From assembly GCA_949893755.1 (NCBI GenBank), contig CATLCV010000032.1, positions 1 to 34,879 of the forward strand: 34,879 nt of DNA, written 5' to 3'. Positions 16,078 through 23,495 of the stretch are shown in pieces; the stretch's first letter is position 1, and each line of letters opens with the position of its first letter. Source of the stretch: an uncultured Lachnospiraceae bacterium. Its GTDB lineage: Bacteria; Bacillota; Clostridia; Lachnospirales; Lachnospiraceae. The notes below the pieces were generated by a model. It had not been told where the DNA came from and searched no databases. It saw nothing but the letters and a program-made list of their open reading frames with translations. A program made the translations under genes and the position numbers.

Positions 16078-16899
16078 TTACTGTAATAACTGAAGAACTC
16101 CCTGCGGTACCTGATTTGCCTGCGCAAGCATTGCCTGGGAAGCCTGAACCAGGATGTTGTTCTTCGTGTAAGCCATCATTTCCTTCGCCATATCTACGTC
16201 ACGGATACGAGACTCAGCTGCTGTCAGGTTCTCATTCTGAACACCCAGGTTGTTGATGGTATGTTCCAGACGATTCTGCAGTGCACCGAATGTAGAACGC
16301 ATGGAAGAAATATGGTCAATTGCAGCGTTGATTGCACTAATTGCAGAACGTGCTTTACCAGAAGTTGTAATGCTCATCTTGGAAGCCTGAATTGTAAGTG
16401 CCTGAGCAGACAATCCGCTGAATGTAACCTTAAGCTGATTATAGGCAGCACCTGACTCACCAACATGAAGCGTAATAGACTTTCCAGCCTTAAACAGGGA
16501 AATTCCATTGAATTTGCTGGCCTGACCAATTCTGTCAATCTCAGAACGCAGCTGGTTGATCTCTTTCTGCATCTCAGAGCGGTTTGTAGTGGAATAGGTT
16601 CCGTTCGCAGACTGTGTAGCCAGCTCTACCATACGATTCAGCATGGAGTGAACTTCTGTCAGCGCGCCTTCTGCTGTCTGTACAAGGGAAACACCGTCTT
16701 CTGCATTCTTCTTCGCCATATCAAGACCTGTGATCTGAGCACGCATCTTTTCAGAAATAGCCAATCCAGCAGCGTCATCGCCTGCACGGTTGATTCTGTA
16801 ACCGGATGACAGTTTCTCCAGGTTCTTGCCTACGGAAGAGTTGTTGTTGTATAAATTTCTGTGAGCATTTAATGCTGTAATATTATGTTGAATTCTCAT
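16078..16899 (-). CDS. fliC: Flagellin
   Basis: At 273 residues this is a short flagellin with only the conserved filament-core parts. The N-terminal D0/D1 region starts MRIQHNITALNAHRN and has LEKLSSGYRINRAGDDAAG at about 28-46. The C-terminal region has LGVQNENLTAAESRIRDVD, MAKEMMAYTKNNILVQASQ and the ending VPQGVLQLLQ. Between them are only about 50 non-core residues (roughly 140-200), with several Ser/Thr, where an outer domain would sit in longer flagellins. The small size leaves few exposed sites, so glycans would cover much of the filament surface. There is no cysteine. The AGGAGG ribosome site is strong. It is followed by its own terminator and then the likely modification genes. No convincing sigma-D promoter was found upstream. 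Confidence 0.97.
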   Translation of the reverse strand: MRIQHNITALNAHRNLYNNNSSVGKNLEKLSSGYRINRAGDDAAGLAISEKMRAQITGLDMAKKNAEDGVSLVQTAEGALTEVHSMLNRMVELATQSANGTYSTTNRSEMQKEINQLRSEIDRIGQASKFNGISLFKAGKSITLHVGESGAAYNQLKVTFSGLSAQALTIQASKMSITTSGKARSAISAINAAIDHISSMRSTFGALQNRLEHTINNLGVQNENLTAAESRIRDVDMAKEMMAYTKNNILVQASQAMLAQANQVPQGVLQLLQ

Positions 16900-16998
16900 G
16901 GTTATTCCTCCTTGAATATTTTTGCACGGAAATTCCTTTTTCCTGCATAATTATACATTTTTGTTTTTGGTTAGAAGCGTCCGGGGAGCGAAACAAGC

Positions 16999-17050
16999 GT
17001 TCGTTTCGAACATGCCGGCGAACTGTCCAGAAAAGTACACCTTACTGGAC
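16999..17050. repeat. Two small inverted repeats between flagellin and the plus-strand unit
   Basis: The 260-base divergent spacer holds two short hairpin-forming palindromes. One is GTTCG-TTT-CGAAC (16999-17011); an alternative pairing uses CGAAAC and GTTTCG just to its left. The other is GTCCAG (17025-17030) with CTGGAC (17045-17050). They lie in the likely flagellin leader or promoter region. Their role is unknown. Confidence 0.4.
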
Positions 17051-17078
17051 GGACTGCCTTGTATTCTTCTTTTTCACG

Positions 17079-17107
17079 TTGTCTTTTCAAAAAAATAATG
17101 ATAGAAT
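17079..17107 (+). promoter_or_regulatory. Sigma-A-type promoter of the Uma2/AAA-like unit
   Basis: TTGTCT (17079-17084) is separated by 17 bases from TAGAAT (17102-17107). An A-rich run fills the spacer. The start codon of the Uma2 gene lies 52 bases beyond the -10, with an AAAGGA-type ribosome site between. Confidence 0.6.
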
Positions 17108-17159
17108 TATCGTATAGAAAATCTGCCCTGCAATATGATAGTGAAAGGAAGCATAGGAT

Positions 17160-17711
17160 ATGGCATTAGCACAATTAAAACCTTACACAGAGGAAGATTA
17201 TTACTGTTTACCGGAGGATGTCCGGGCTGAACTGATTGACGGACAGATTTATTACATGTCAGCTCCAAGCCGGATACATCAGGAAATATTAAATGCAGTC
17301 AACAATACAATTTATAATTATATTCATTCCAGAAGAGGAGACTGTAAAATTTATCCGGCCCCATTTGCCGTCAAACCTTTTAAAGATGATGATAAGACAA
17401 TAGTAGAGCCAGATATCAGTATAATCTGCGATCCAAACAAGCTGACAGAACGGGGCTGTACCGGAGCTCCAGACTGGATTATTGAGATTGTATCTCCCAG
17501 CACATCCAGCCAGGATTATGTACGTAAGCTGAATCTTTATATGAATGCCGGGGTACGAGATTATTGGATTATTGATCCCCGCAGTAAAAAGATCCTGGTA
17601 TACCATTTGGAAAAAACGGATTTTGAAGTGAAAACTTACACACTCCAAGACCGGGTAAAGGCGAACATTTATGATGATCTATGGATCGATTTTAAAGAAT
17701 TAGGGATTTAA
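17160..17711 (+). CDS. Uma2 family protein (DUF820, PD-(D/E)XK nuclease fold)
   Basis: This 183-residue protein has the Uma2 pattern. It opens with YTEEDYYCLPEDVRAELIDG (7-26), typical of the family's N-terminus. The nuclease-fold core follows: VEPDISIICD for the Asp and WIIEIVSPSTSSQDY for the Glu/xK position, with later Lys in RKLNLYMNAGVRDYWIID. The family occurs in large numbers in cyanobacteria and Firmicutes and is thought to have nuclease ability. Its biological role is not settled. It is the first gene of a plus-strand unit with its own promoter, 18 bases before the next gene. The direction is opposite to the surrounding glycan genes, so it is probably an insertion unrelated to glycan synthesis. 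Confidence 0.9.
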   Translation: MALAQLKPYTEEDYYCLPEDVRAELIDGQIYYMSAPSRIHQEILNAVNNTIYNYIHSRRGDCKIYPAPFAVKPFKDDDKTIVEPDISIICDPNKLTERGCTGAPDWIIEIVSPSTSSQDYVRKLNLYMNAGVRDYWIIDPRSKKILVYHLEKTDFEVKTYTLQDRVKANIYDDLWIDFKELGI

Positions 17712-17729
17712 GGGAAAGGATGTGTCAAT

Positions 17730-19424
17730 ATGGGTAAATTTTTAAACAGCAAAAAAGCTGCCATGCTTTTTAAAGATGATGCCGAGTCCACATATTTTGT
17801 GGATAAAACAGCACTTCTTGATGAGCTGCTCCCCATCATTGACCCATATGTGCAGTCGGGCAATGCGGCTGCCATCGAAGAAAAACACCTGGGCAGGAGC
17901 AGCAAATATATCTGCATTACCCGTCCGCGTCGGTTTGGCAAGTCTATGGCAGCAAATATGATTGCGGCGTATTTTGGGAAAGGCATGGGTACCCGTCCGG
18001 TTTTTGATCATCTGGCTGTCAGCTCCCGGGACTGGTATCAGACGCACATCAACCAGCACAATGTGATTCATATCGCATTTAATTCACTTCCGGCAGACTG
18101 TACCACTTACCGGCAGTATATCCGGCGGATACACAAACGTCTCCTGCACGATCTGATGCAGGCATATCCGGATGTAGGAATTGAGGAAGACGATGCATTA
18201 TGGGACGCATTGAATGACATCCTGGAATATGAGACAGAAGAAGTAAAATTTATTTTTGTCTTAGACGAATGGGATTTCATTTTCCACAGGGATTTCGTGA
18301 CGGACAAGGATCGGACCGATTACATTGATTTCCTGAGCAATCTGTTGAAAGACCAGCCCTATGTAGAATTGGCGTACATGACCGGAGTTCTTCCGATTGC
18401 AAAATATTCCAGCGGCTCGGAGCTGAATATGTTTCTGGAGTACGACATGGCGACCAAAAAGAAATTCAGCGAATACTTTGGTTTTCTCGACAAGGAAGTA
18501 GACACGCTGTTTAAGATATACATGATGAAAACCGCGGAGCCTGAAATTACCAGGGAAGACCTGAGTATCTGGTACGATGGTTACTGCACGGCAACCGGAA
18601 AAAGACTGTACAATCCCCGGTCAGTCGTATGCGCGCTGACAGATAATGAGCTTTCCAACTATTGGACAAGCTCCGGCCCCTATGATGAGATATTTTATTA
18701 TATCCGAAATAATATTAAAGATATCCGCAAGGATCTGGCATTCATGGCTGCCGGAGAACGCATCGGCATCATGCTGCAGGGATATGCTGCTCTGGAAACA
18801 GAGTTGGAGACAAAAAATCAGATTTATTCCGCAATGGTCGTATATGGTCTTCTCACCTATCAGGACGGGGCGGTTTTTATCCCCAATAAGGAGCTGATGG
18901 ATAAATATAATGAACTGCTGATCACAAATGACAGTCTGGGATATATCCATCGTCTGGCAGAGGTTTCTGAAAAAATGCTTGCCGCCACTTTGTCTGGTGA
19001 TACGAAAGCTATGATCGATATTTTAAAATTTGCCCATGATACAGAATCTCCGATTCTTTCTTACAGCAATGAGACCGAACTGTCTGCAGTCGTCAACCTG
19101 GTCTACCTTGCGGCAAGGGACCGATATCGCGTAGAACGCGAGGACAAGGCCGGGGAAGGATTCGTAGATTTTATATTCTATCCGGAGCGCAGGGACGACA
19201 CAGGCATCATCTTAGAACTAAAGGTGGACAGCACACCAGATGAAGCCATCTGTCAGATCAAGAAAAAGGGGTATTTGCTTCGTTTTCAGGGAAAGCTTGC
19301 AGAAAAAGAAAAGTATCGCGGAAGGATCCTTGCGGTGGGGATTGCCTATGACAGGAAGACCAAGGTACATGGGTGTAAGATTGAGGTGCTGCGGGAAAGA
19401 ACGCAGGAAAAGATCGTAAACTAA
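17730..19424 (+). CDS. AAA-ATPase-like protein with C-terminal PD-(D/E)XK nuclease domain (copy 1)
   Basis: The 564-residue protein has an N-terminal ATPase-like domain with the P-loop variant ITRPRRFGKS (63-72) and Walker B KFIFVLDEWD (173-182). A middle region contains the family hallmark WYDGYCTATGKRLYNPRS. The C-terminal nuclease-like domain has GEGFVDFIFYP and IILELKVDSTPDEA, the Asp and ExK of the fold. Proteins of this type are very common in Bacteroides and gut clostridia, often in several copies. Their function is unknown; mobile-element or defence roles have been suggested from context. An insertion after about residue 35 (IDPYVQSGNAAAIEEKHLG) is absent from copy 2. From about residue 213 onward it is nearly identical to copy 2. 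Confidence 0.9.
   Translation: MGKFLNSKKAAMLFKDDAESTYFVDKTALLDELLPIIDPYVQSGNAAAIEEKHLGRSSKYICITRPRRFGKSMAANMIAAYFGKGMGTRPVFDHLAVSSRDWYQTHINQHNVIHIAFNSLPADCTTYRQYIRRIHKRLLHDLMQAYPDVGIEEDDALWDALNDILEYETEEVKFIFVLDEWDFIFHRDFVTDKDRTDYIDFLSNLLKDQPYVELAYMTGVLPIAKYSSGSELNMFLEYDMATKKKFSEYFGFLDKEVDTLFKIYMMKTAEPEITREDLSIWYDGYCTATGKRLYNPRSVVCALTDNELSNYWTSSGPYDEIFYYIRNNIKDIRKDLAFMAAGERIGIMLQGYAALETELETKNQIYSAMVVYGLLTYQDGAVFIPNKELMDKYNELLITNDSLGYIHRLAEVSEKMLAATLSGDTKAMIDILKFAHDTESPILSYSNETELSAVVNLVYLAARDRYRVEREDKAGEGFVDFIFYPERRDDTGIILELKVDSTPDEAICQIKKKGYLLRFQGKLAEKEKYRGRILAVGIAYDRKTKVHGCKIEVLRERTQEKIVN
18366..19391 (+). repeat. Direct repeat of about 1.03 kb, unit A (C-terminal half of AAA-like copy 1)
   Basis: This stretch aligns without gaps to 20145-21170 at a constant offset of 1,779 bases. 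By eye the identity is very high from 18570 on and lower in the first 200 bases. It covers the middle and nuclease domains of the protein. Confidence 0.85.
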
Positions 19425-19490
19425 GATCGCAAAACGTAGCAGAATGGAAAAGCAGCTTGAATCCATGGGCACTTATGTCAATCCGGGAAA

Positions 19491-19547
19491 TGTGATGAAA
19501 ATGCAATCGCAGATGGGATGGCTGCCATCGAAATTGTGAGAGAATAG
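19491..19547 (+). pseudogene. Tiny relic of an AAA-like/PD-(D/E)XK gene
   Basis: One frame reads CDENAIADGMAAI before a stop. This matches CDENAVADGIAAI at the start of the longer fragment at 21305-21706. It lies between the two full AAA-like genes and has no start or ribosome site. It is best read as a leftover from a duplicated and deleted family member. Confidence 0.6.
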
Positions 19548-19565
19548 AAAGGAAGCGGAAGAATC

Positions 19566-21185
19566 ATGGGAATTTTTTTTAACAGCAAAGGCCCTTACGC
19601 TGATTACTGTGAAACGGTATCTGACCCGTATTTTGTTGATAAATCCATGCTGATCCAGGAGCTGATTCCTGCCCTTGGAAAAAAGAACCGTTTTTTCTGT
19701 ATTACAAGGCCGCGCAGGTTTGGAAAAAGTGTTATGGCAAACATGGTTGCAGCCTTTTTTGGAAAATCCGTGGATTCCAGCAGCCTTTTTGCCCAGCTCG
19801 AGATTGCCGGACATGAAAAATACAGGGAGCATCTGAATCAGCATAATGTGATCTACATTGATTTCAGCCGGATGCCCGAAAACTGTGATTCCTATCAGTC
19901 TTATATCAACCGCATCCAAAATGGGCTGAAAGAAGATCTGATCCAGGAATACCCGGATATAACGCTCGACCCTGCCAAAGCTGTGTGGGATAACCTGCAG
20001 CAGTTATTCGAAAAAAAAGGTGAAAAATTTATATTTGTGATGGATGAGTGGGATGCCATTTTTCATAAATCCTTTGTTCGGAATGAAGAGAAAGAAAAAT
20101 TTCTTGAATTTCTGAGGAATCTCCTAAAAGGCCAGGTTTATGCTGAATTGGCCTATATGACCGGAGTCCTCCCGATCGCAAAATATTCCAGTGGTTCAGA
20201 GCTGAATATGTTTTTGGAGTATGATATGGCAACCAGAAAAAAATTCAGTGAGTATTTTGGTTTTCTGGACACGGAAGTGGATGTTTTATTTAAAATATAT
20301 GAGCAGAAAACTGAGAAACCAGAAATAACACGGGAGGAGTTGTGCAACTGGTACGACGGCTACTGCACGGCGACCGGAAAAAGGCTGTACAATCCCCGGT
20401 CCGTCGTATGCGCGCTGACAGACAATGAACTCTCCAATTATTGGACAAGCTCCGGCCCCTATGATGAGATTTTTTATTATATCCGAAATAATATCAAAGA
20501 TATCCGCAAGGATCTGGCATTCATGGCTGCCGGAGAACGCATCGGCATCATGCTGCAGGGATATGCGGCTCTGGAAACAGAGTTGGAGACAAAAAATCAG
20601 ATTTATTCCGCAATGGTGGTATATGGCCTTCTCACCTATCAGGACGGGGCGGTTTTTATCCCGAATAAGGAGCTGATGGATAAATATAATGAACTGCTGA
20701 TCACAAATGACAGTCTGGGATATATCCATCGTCTGGCAAAAGTTTCTGAAAAAATGCTTGCTGCCACGTTGTCCGGTGATACGGAAGCGATGGTCGATAT
20801 TTTAAAATTTGCTCATGATACGGAATCCCCGATCCTTACTTACAGCAATGAGACCGAACTGTCCGCAGTGGTCAATCTTGTCTACCTTGCGGCAAGGGAC
20901 CGGTATCGCGTAGAACGCGAGGACAAGGCCGGGGAAGGCTTTGTAGATTTTATATTTTATCCGGAGCGCAGGGATGACGCAGGCATCATCTTGGAACTCA
21001 AGGTGGACAGCACACCAGATGAAGCCATCCGTCAGATCAGGAACAAGGGGTATTTGCTTCGTTTTCAGGGGAAGCTTGCAGAAAAAGAAAAGTATCGCGG
21101 AAGGATACTTGCGGTGGGAATCAGCTATGATAAAAAGACGAAGATTCATAGCTGTAAGATTGAGGTCCTGAGAGCGGCAGTATAA
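19566..21185 (+). CDS. AAA-ATPase-like protein with C-terminal PD-(D/E)XK nuclease domain (copy 2)
   Basis: The 539-residue protein has the same plan as copy 1: P-loop CITRPRRFGKS (about 45-55), Walker B KFIFVMDEWD, WYDGYCTATG and the nuclease motifs GEGFVDFIFYP and IILELKVDSTPDEA. The first 190 residues differ clearly from copy 1, while the rest is nearly the same. This mosaic pattern suggests recombination or gene conversion between diverged paralogues, or a different N-terminus joined to a shared C-terminal half. The AAAGGAAG ribosome site is the same type as for the Uma2 gene. It is likely transcribed from the promoter at 17079. Confidence 0.9.
   Translation: MGIFFNSKGPYADYCETVSDPYFVDKSMLIQELIPALGKKNRFFCITRPRRFGKSVMANMVAAFFGKSVDSSSLFAQLEIAGHEKYREHLNQHNVIYIDFSRMPENCDSYQSYINRIQNGLKEDLIQEYPDITLDPAKAVWDNLQQLFEKKGEKFIFVMDEWDAIFHKSFVRNEEKEKFLEFLRNLLKGQVYAELAYMTGVLPIAKYSSGSELNMFLEYDMATRKKFSEYFGFLDTEVDVLFKIYEQKTEKPEITREELCNWYDGYCTATGKRLYNPRSVVCALTDNELSNYWTSSGPYDEIFYYIRNNIKDIRKDLAFMAAGERIGIMLQGYAALETELETKNQIYSAMVVYGLLTYQDGAVFIPNKELMDKYNELLITNDSLGYIHRLAKVSEKMLAATLSGDTEAMVDILKFAHDTESPILTYSNETELSAVVNLVYLAARDRYRVEREDKAGEGFVDFIFYPERRDDAGIILELKVDSTPDEAIRQIRNKGYLLRFQGKLAEKEKYRGRILAVGISYDKKTKIHSCKIEVLRAAV
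20145..21170 (+). repeat. Direct repeat of about 1.03 kb, unit B (C-terminal half of AAA-like copy 2)
   Basis: Partner of 18366-19391 at a constant 1,779-base offset. Differences are mostly at third codon positions and few change the protein. Confidence 0.85.
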
Positions 21186-21194
21186 AAATGATAC

Positions 21195-21706
21195 GCGGCA
21201 GCCGCCGTAAAATGGTACGACGGATACCGGCTGGATGCCTGAAACCGCAGCTTTATTGGCCGGATGCCTTGCAGCAGAGTGCAAGGCACCGTGAACAGTA
21301 ACCGGTGACCGCCTGCAATTGCGATGAAAATGCGGTCGCAGATGGAATTGCCGCCATCCACAACGAAACGGCCTCCATGCTGAAATATAATGATGAAAAT
21401 TCGATTACCTGCGTCATCCTGATGGCCTATTACAGCGCGAAAGCCCACTACATGAATCCCATCATGGAACTGCCGTCCGGAAAAGGCTTTGCAGACGTGG
21501 TCTATCTGCCGAAGCGGGAAAGGAGTGTACCGGCGCTGGTGGTGGAACTGAAATGGGATCAGTCCGCGGAAGGGGCAATTGCGCAGATCAAGAAAAAAGG
21601 GTATGCGGACTGGGTGAAAGGGTATACCGGAGATATCTTACTGGTCGGTGTGAATTACTCGAAAGAAACGAAAGAGCATCAGTGCAGGATTGAAATTCTG
21701 CACTGA
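21195..21706 (+). pseudogene. Broken third AAA-like/PD-(D/E)XK gene: middle motif relic plus C-terminal nuclease domain
   Basis: Two pieces in different frames remain. At 21207-21242 one frame reads VKWYDGYRLDA then a stop; WYDGY is the hallmark middle motif of the family. From 21305 to 21706 another frame, with only a GTG and no ribosome site to start it, encodes the last 133 residues: NDENSITCVILMAYYSA, SGKGFADVVYLP, ALVVELKWDQSAEGAIAQIK and a normal end. This is the PD-(D/E)XK domain of a different subfamily from copies 1 and 2. The ATPase part is missing. It is probably the remains of a full gene, though the nuclease domain alone could still be expressed. Confidence 0.75.
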
Positions 21707-21748
21707 ATCCCCACAGTTGCAAACAACACAGATGTCTTTTGGATTGCG

Positions 21749-21785
21749 GAGCAGGTCCTGCTGAGCACAGAAACCTGCTCTTTTT
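21749..21785 (+). terminator. Rho-independent terminator of the plus-strand unit
   Basis: GAGCAGGT (21749-21756) pairs with ACCTGCTC (21773-21780) and is followed by TTTTT. It lies 43 bases after the last stop codon and closes the plus-strand unit, where it meets the convergent glycan operon. Confidence 0.85.
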
Positions 21786-21907
21786 CAATGTCTTTCATAT
21801 CTTTTATTTGGCAGCTATATCTAAAAGGATGTCGCACTCGTCAATCAGGGCGATGTCCGGAATCCTATAATGTATAAAAAGAAATTGGGTAAAAGTTTCA
21901 AACTGCG

Positions 21908-22675
21908 TCACTTTGCTTTTACAATCGTTTGATCATAACCGGCTTCCTGTGTATAGTTTTGAGTGATCTGCGTTGGACTCAGTATATTCAATGTAAAAAC
22001 AGTAGTTACTTTTACATCATCTGTCTCATCAAATATTTGTGCAGGGTCAACCGCTCCCGCAAACTTAAATCCACTTACACATCCCGGATTCATGGCTTCG
22101 CTTGTATTTGCTTCTAGCAGAAAAAGTACCTTTGCCGCGGTATCTTCTGTGGAACCGATAACTCTTCCTTTTATATTTGTACTGTTATCCATTGGTTTCA
22201 GAGGGGTGATAGTAAGGAGCTCTCCTTCTCCGGATAAGTTTGCAGGCGCCGTAGGGAGCAGCTGAACCATCCAGATTGCTTTTTTTCCATGGGCAGATGC
22301 CTTCAAGTCTTTTGTCTTTTCGTCGTAAACAGCGTCAGATAAAACATCGATCTTGTCTCCGCCGGTAAGTGTAGTTGCCGCTTCGACCAGAACAGGGACA
22401 TTGCTGTTGTTTGTGATCAGATATTCTCCGCTGATGATCTGGGGATCTGCGGTTCCATCGCCATCTGTATCCAAGCTCAAAGGATTGATCGCAAAATTCA
22501 GATCTCCCGGCAATTCCACATCAATTACGGAATGATCAAGATATACTGGACTTTCTATTATTGTGTTTGTTTCATTTGCATTCCACGAATCTTTCCCTGC
22601 TGTAAAAACTGTCGTTGAAAATATGGTTGTCGCTGCCAGAACAGCGGCACAGGTTATTATTATTTTTTTTACCAT
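21908..22675 (-). CDS. Small secreted protein, distant relative of the left-arm surface proteins
   Basis: This 255-residue protein has a signal peptide (MVKKIIITCAAVLAATTIFS) with a cut near VFTA. The mature part is Thr/Asp-rich, likely beta-structured and probably lacks membrane segments. It has one cysteine (NPGCVSGFKFAG). The segment LPGDLNFAINPLSL and then YLITNNSNVPVLVEA resembles the pattern in the left-arm proteins: a PT or PG strand, a DP/NP-L motif, then N-S-x-PV-V. I take this as distant homology. The ribosome site AGAGGGG is ten bases upstream. It is the last gene of the right-arm operon, 96 bases after the IspD-like gene. No sorting motif is present, and its role is unknown. Confidence 0.75.
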   Translation of the reverse strand: MVKKIIITCAAVLAATTIFSTTVFTAGKDSWNANETNTIIESPVYLDHSVIDVELPGDLNFAINPLSLDTDGDGTADPQIISGEYLITNNSNVPVLVEAATTLTGGDKIDVLSDAVYDEKTKDLKASAHGKKAIWMVQLLPTAPANLSGEGELLTITPLKPMDNSTNIKGRVIGSTEDTAAKVLFLLEANTSEAMNPGCVSGFKFAGAVDPAQIFDETDDVKVTTVFTLNILSPTQITQNYTQEAGYDQTIVKAK

Positions 22676-22771
22676 AGTCAGATTTCCCCTCTGATATTTT
22701 CATACTATCATGTTTCAAGCTCCCCTATTAAATTATTTTCCAGATATTTGCGTGCCATCGCACGAATTCGC

Positions 22772-23491
22772 TCATTTATTCAAGTAATCTTTTCCTTCGA
22801 TTAACTCACAAAACCGTTCCAGATCAGCCATCGTAGTAATCTTAAAATTTCCTTCATCTCCCGGAAGCATTACCACATCCATCCCCGCTATAACAGCCGG
22901 CTCCGTAGAGCCGTTGATCTTCCTGATCCTGTCTGGAAAAAGCCGTTGATTAGCGTCATAATATTTGCCCAGACGGAACACTTCCGGAGCCTGTCCGGCA
23001 TAGATCGTACTTCGGTCCAACAGTTCCCCGACCGTCCGCCCATCCTGACTGCAATAAACCGTATCCTTCATGGGAAGCACCGGCATTGCGCCGTCATGTT
23101 CCAATGCGGCATCAAGACAGCGTGCAATCAACTCATCAGAAAGCATCGGCCTTGCTGCGTCGTGGATCAGTACATAATCCGAATCCGCTGCATACTTTCT
23201 GATATCCTCCAGACCATTGCAGATAGAAAGCTGTCTGGTAGCTCCGGGAAATGAAAAGCCCCTGAGCTTTTGTTTCCACAAACCGTGGGGCAGAGCATGC
23301 TGCCATCTGGCAATGAAGTCCTGCCAGGATGAGTCGGCTACAAACTGGATTCCATCAATCCTGTCATTTCGAAATAATGTTTCCATACAGTAGAAAAATA
23401 CAGGCCGCCCGTCAACTTCAATGTATTGCTTTGGTATATCTGTCCCGATTCTTGTTCCGATGCCGCCGGACAAAAACAGTGCAATATTCAT
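22772..23491 (-). CDS. IspD/TarI-type cytidylyltransferase
   Basis: The 239-residue protein belongs to the family that joins CMP to a polyol phosphate (methylerythritol-4-phosphate for IspD, ribitol-5-phosphate for TarI). It has the CTP loop LSGGIGTRIGTDIPKQY (7-23), ATRQLSICNGL, the HDAARPMLSDELI segment and KDTVY. Near the end, GNFKITTMADLERF replaces the usual ENIKITTPEDL. Its place inside a glycan operon argues for a polymer-building role such as CDP-pentitol synthesis rather than isoprenoid synthesis. The reductase that partners TarI is not in the window. It lies four bases after manA. Confidence 0.85.
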   Translation of the reverse strand: MNIALFLSGGIGTRIGTDIPKQYIEVDGRPVFFYCMETLFRNDRIDGIQFVADSSWQDFIARWQHALPHGLWKQKLRGFSFPGATRQLSICNGLEDIRKYAADSDYVLIHDAARPMLSDELIARCLDAALEHDGAMPVLPMKDTVYCSQDGRTVGELLDRSTIYAGQAPEVFRLGKYYDANQRLFPDRIRKINGSTEPAVIAGMDVVMLPGDEGNFKITTMADLERFCELIEGKDYLNK

Positions 23492-23495
23492 ATTC

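Noticed and set aside
16900-17078. A sigma-D promoter for flagellin
   Set aside because: A GCCGGCAT (minus strand, 17012-17019) resembles the -10 box, but no TAAA-type -35 lies at the right distance. A TATAAT at 16950-16955 lacks a good -35. Neither was strong enough to list.
21804-21911. A 35-codon minus-strand frame starting with a GTG that overlaps the stop of the secreted protein gene and reading IPDIALIDECDILLDIAAK
   Set aside because: The overlap looks like coupling, but there is no ribosome site and the product is too short to match any family. It is kept only as a note.
22751-22764. Palindrome CGTGC-CATC-GCACG upstream of the small secreted protein gene as a terminator
   Set aside because: The stem is only 5 bp and there is no T-run on either strand.
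22772-23491. Housekeeping IspD for isoprenoid synthesis
   Set aside because: The motif match fits, but the gene lies four bases after manA in a glycan operon. A CDP-polyol role is more likely, although IspD activity cannot be excluded from sequence.
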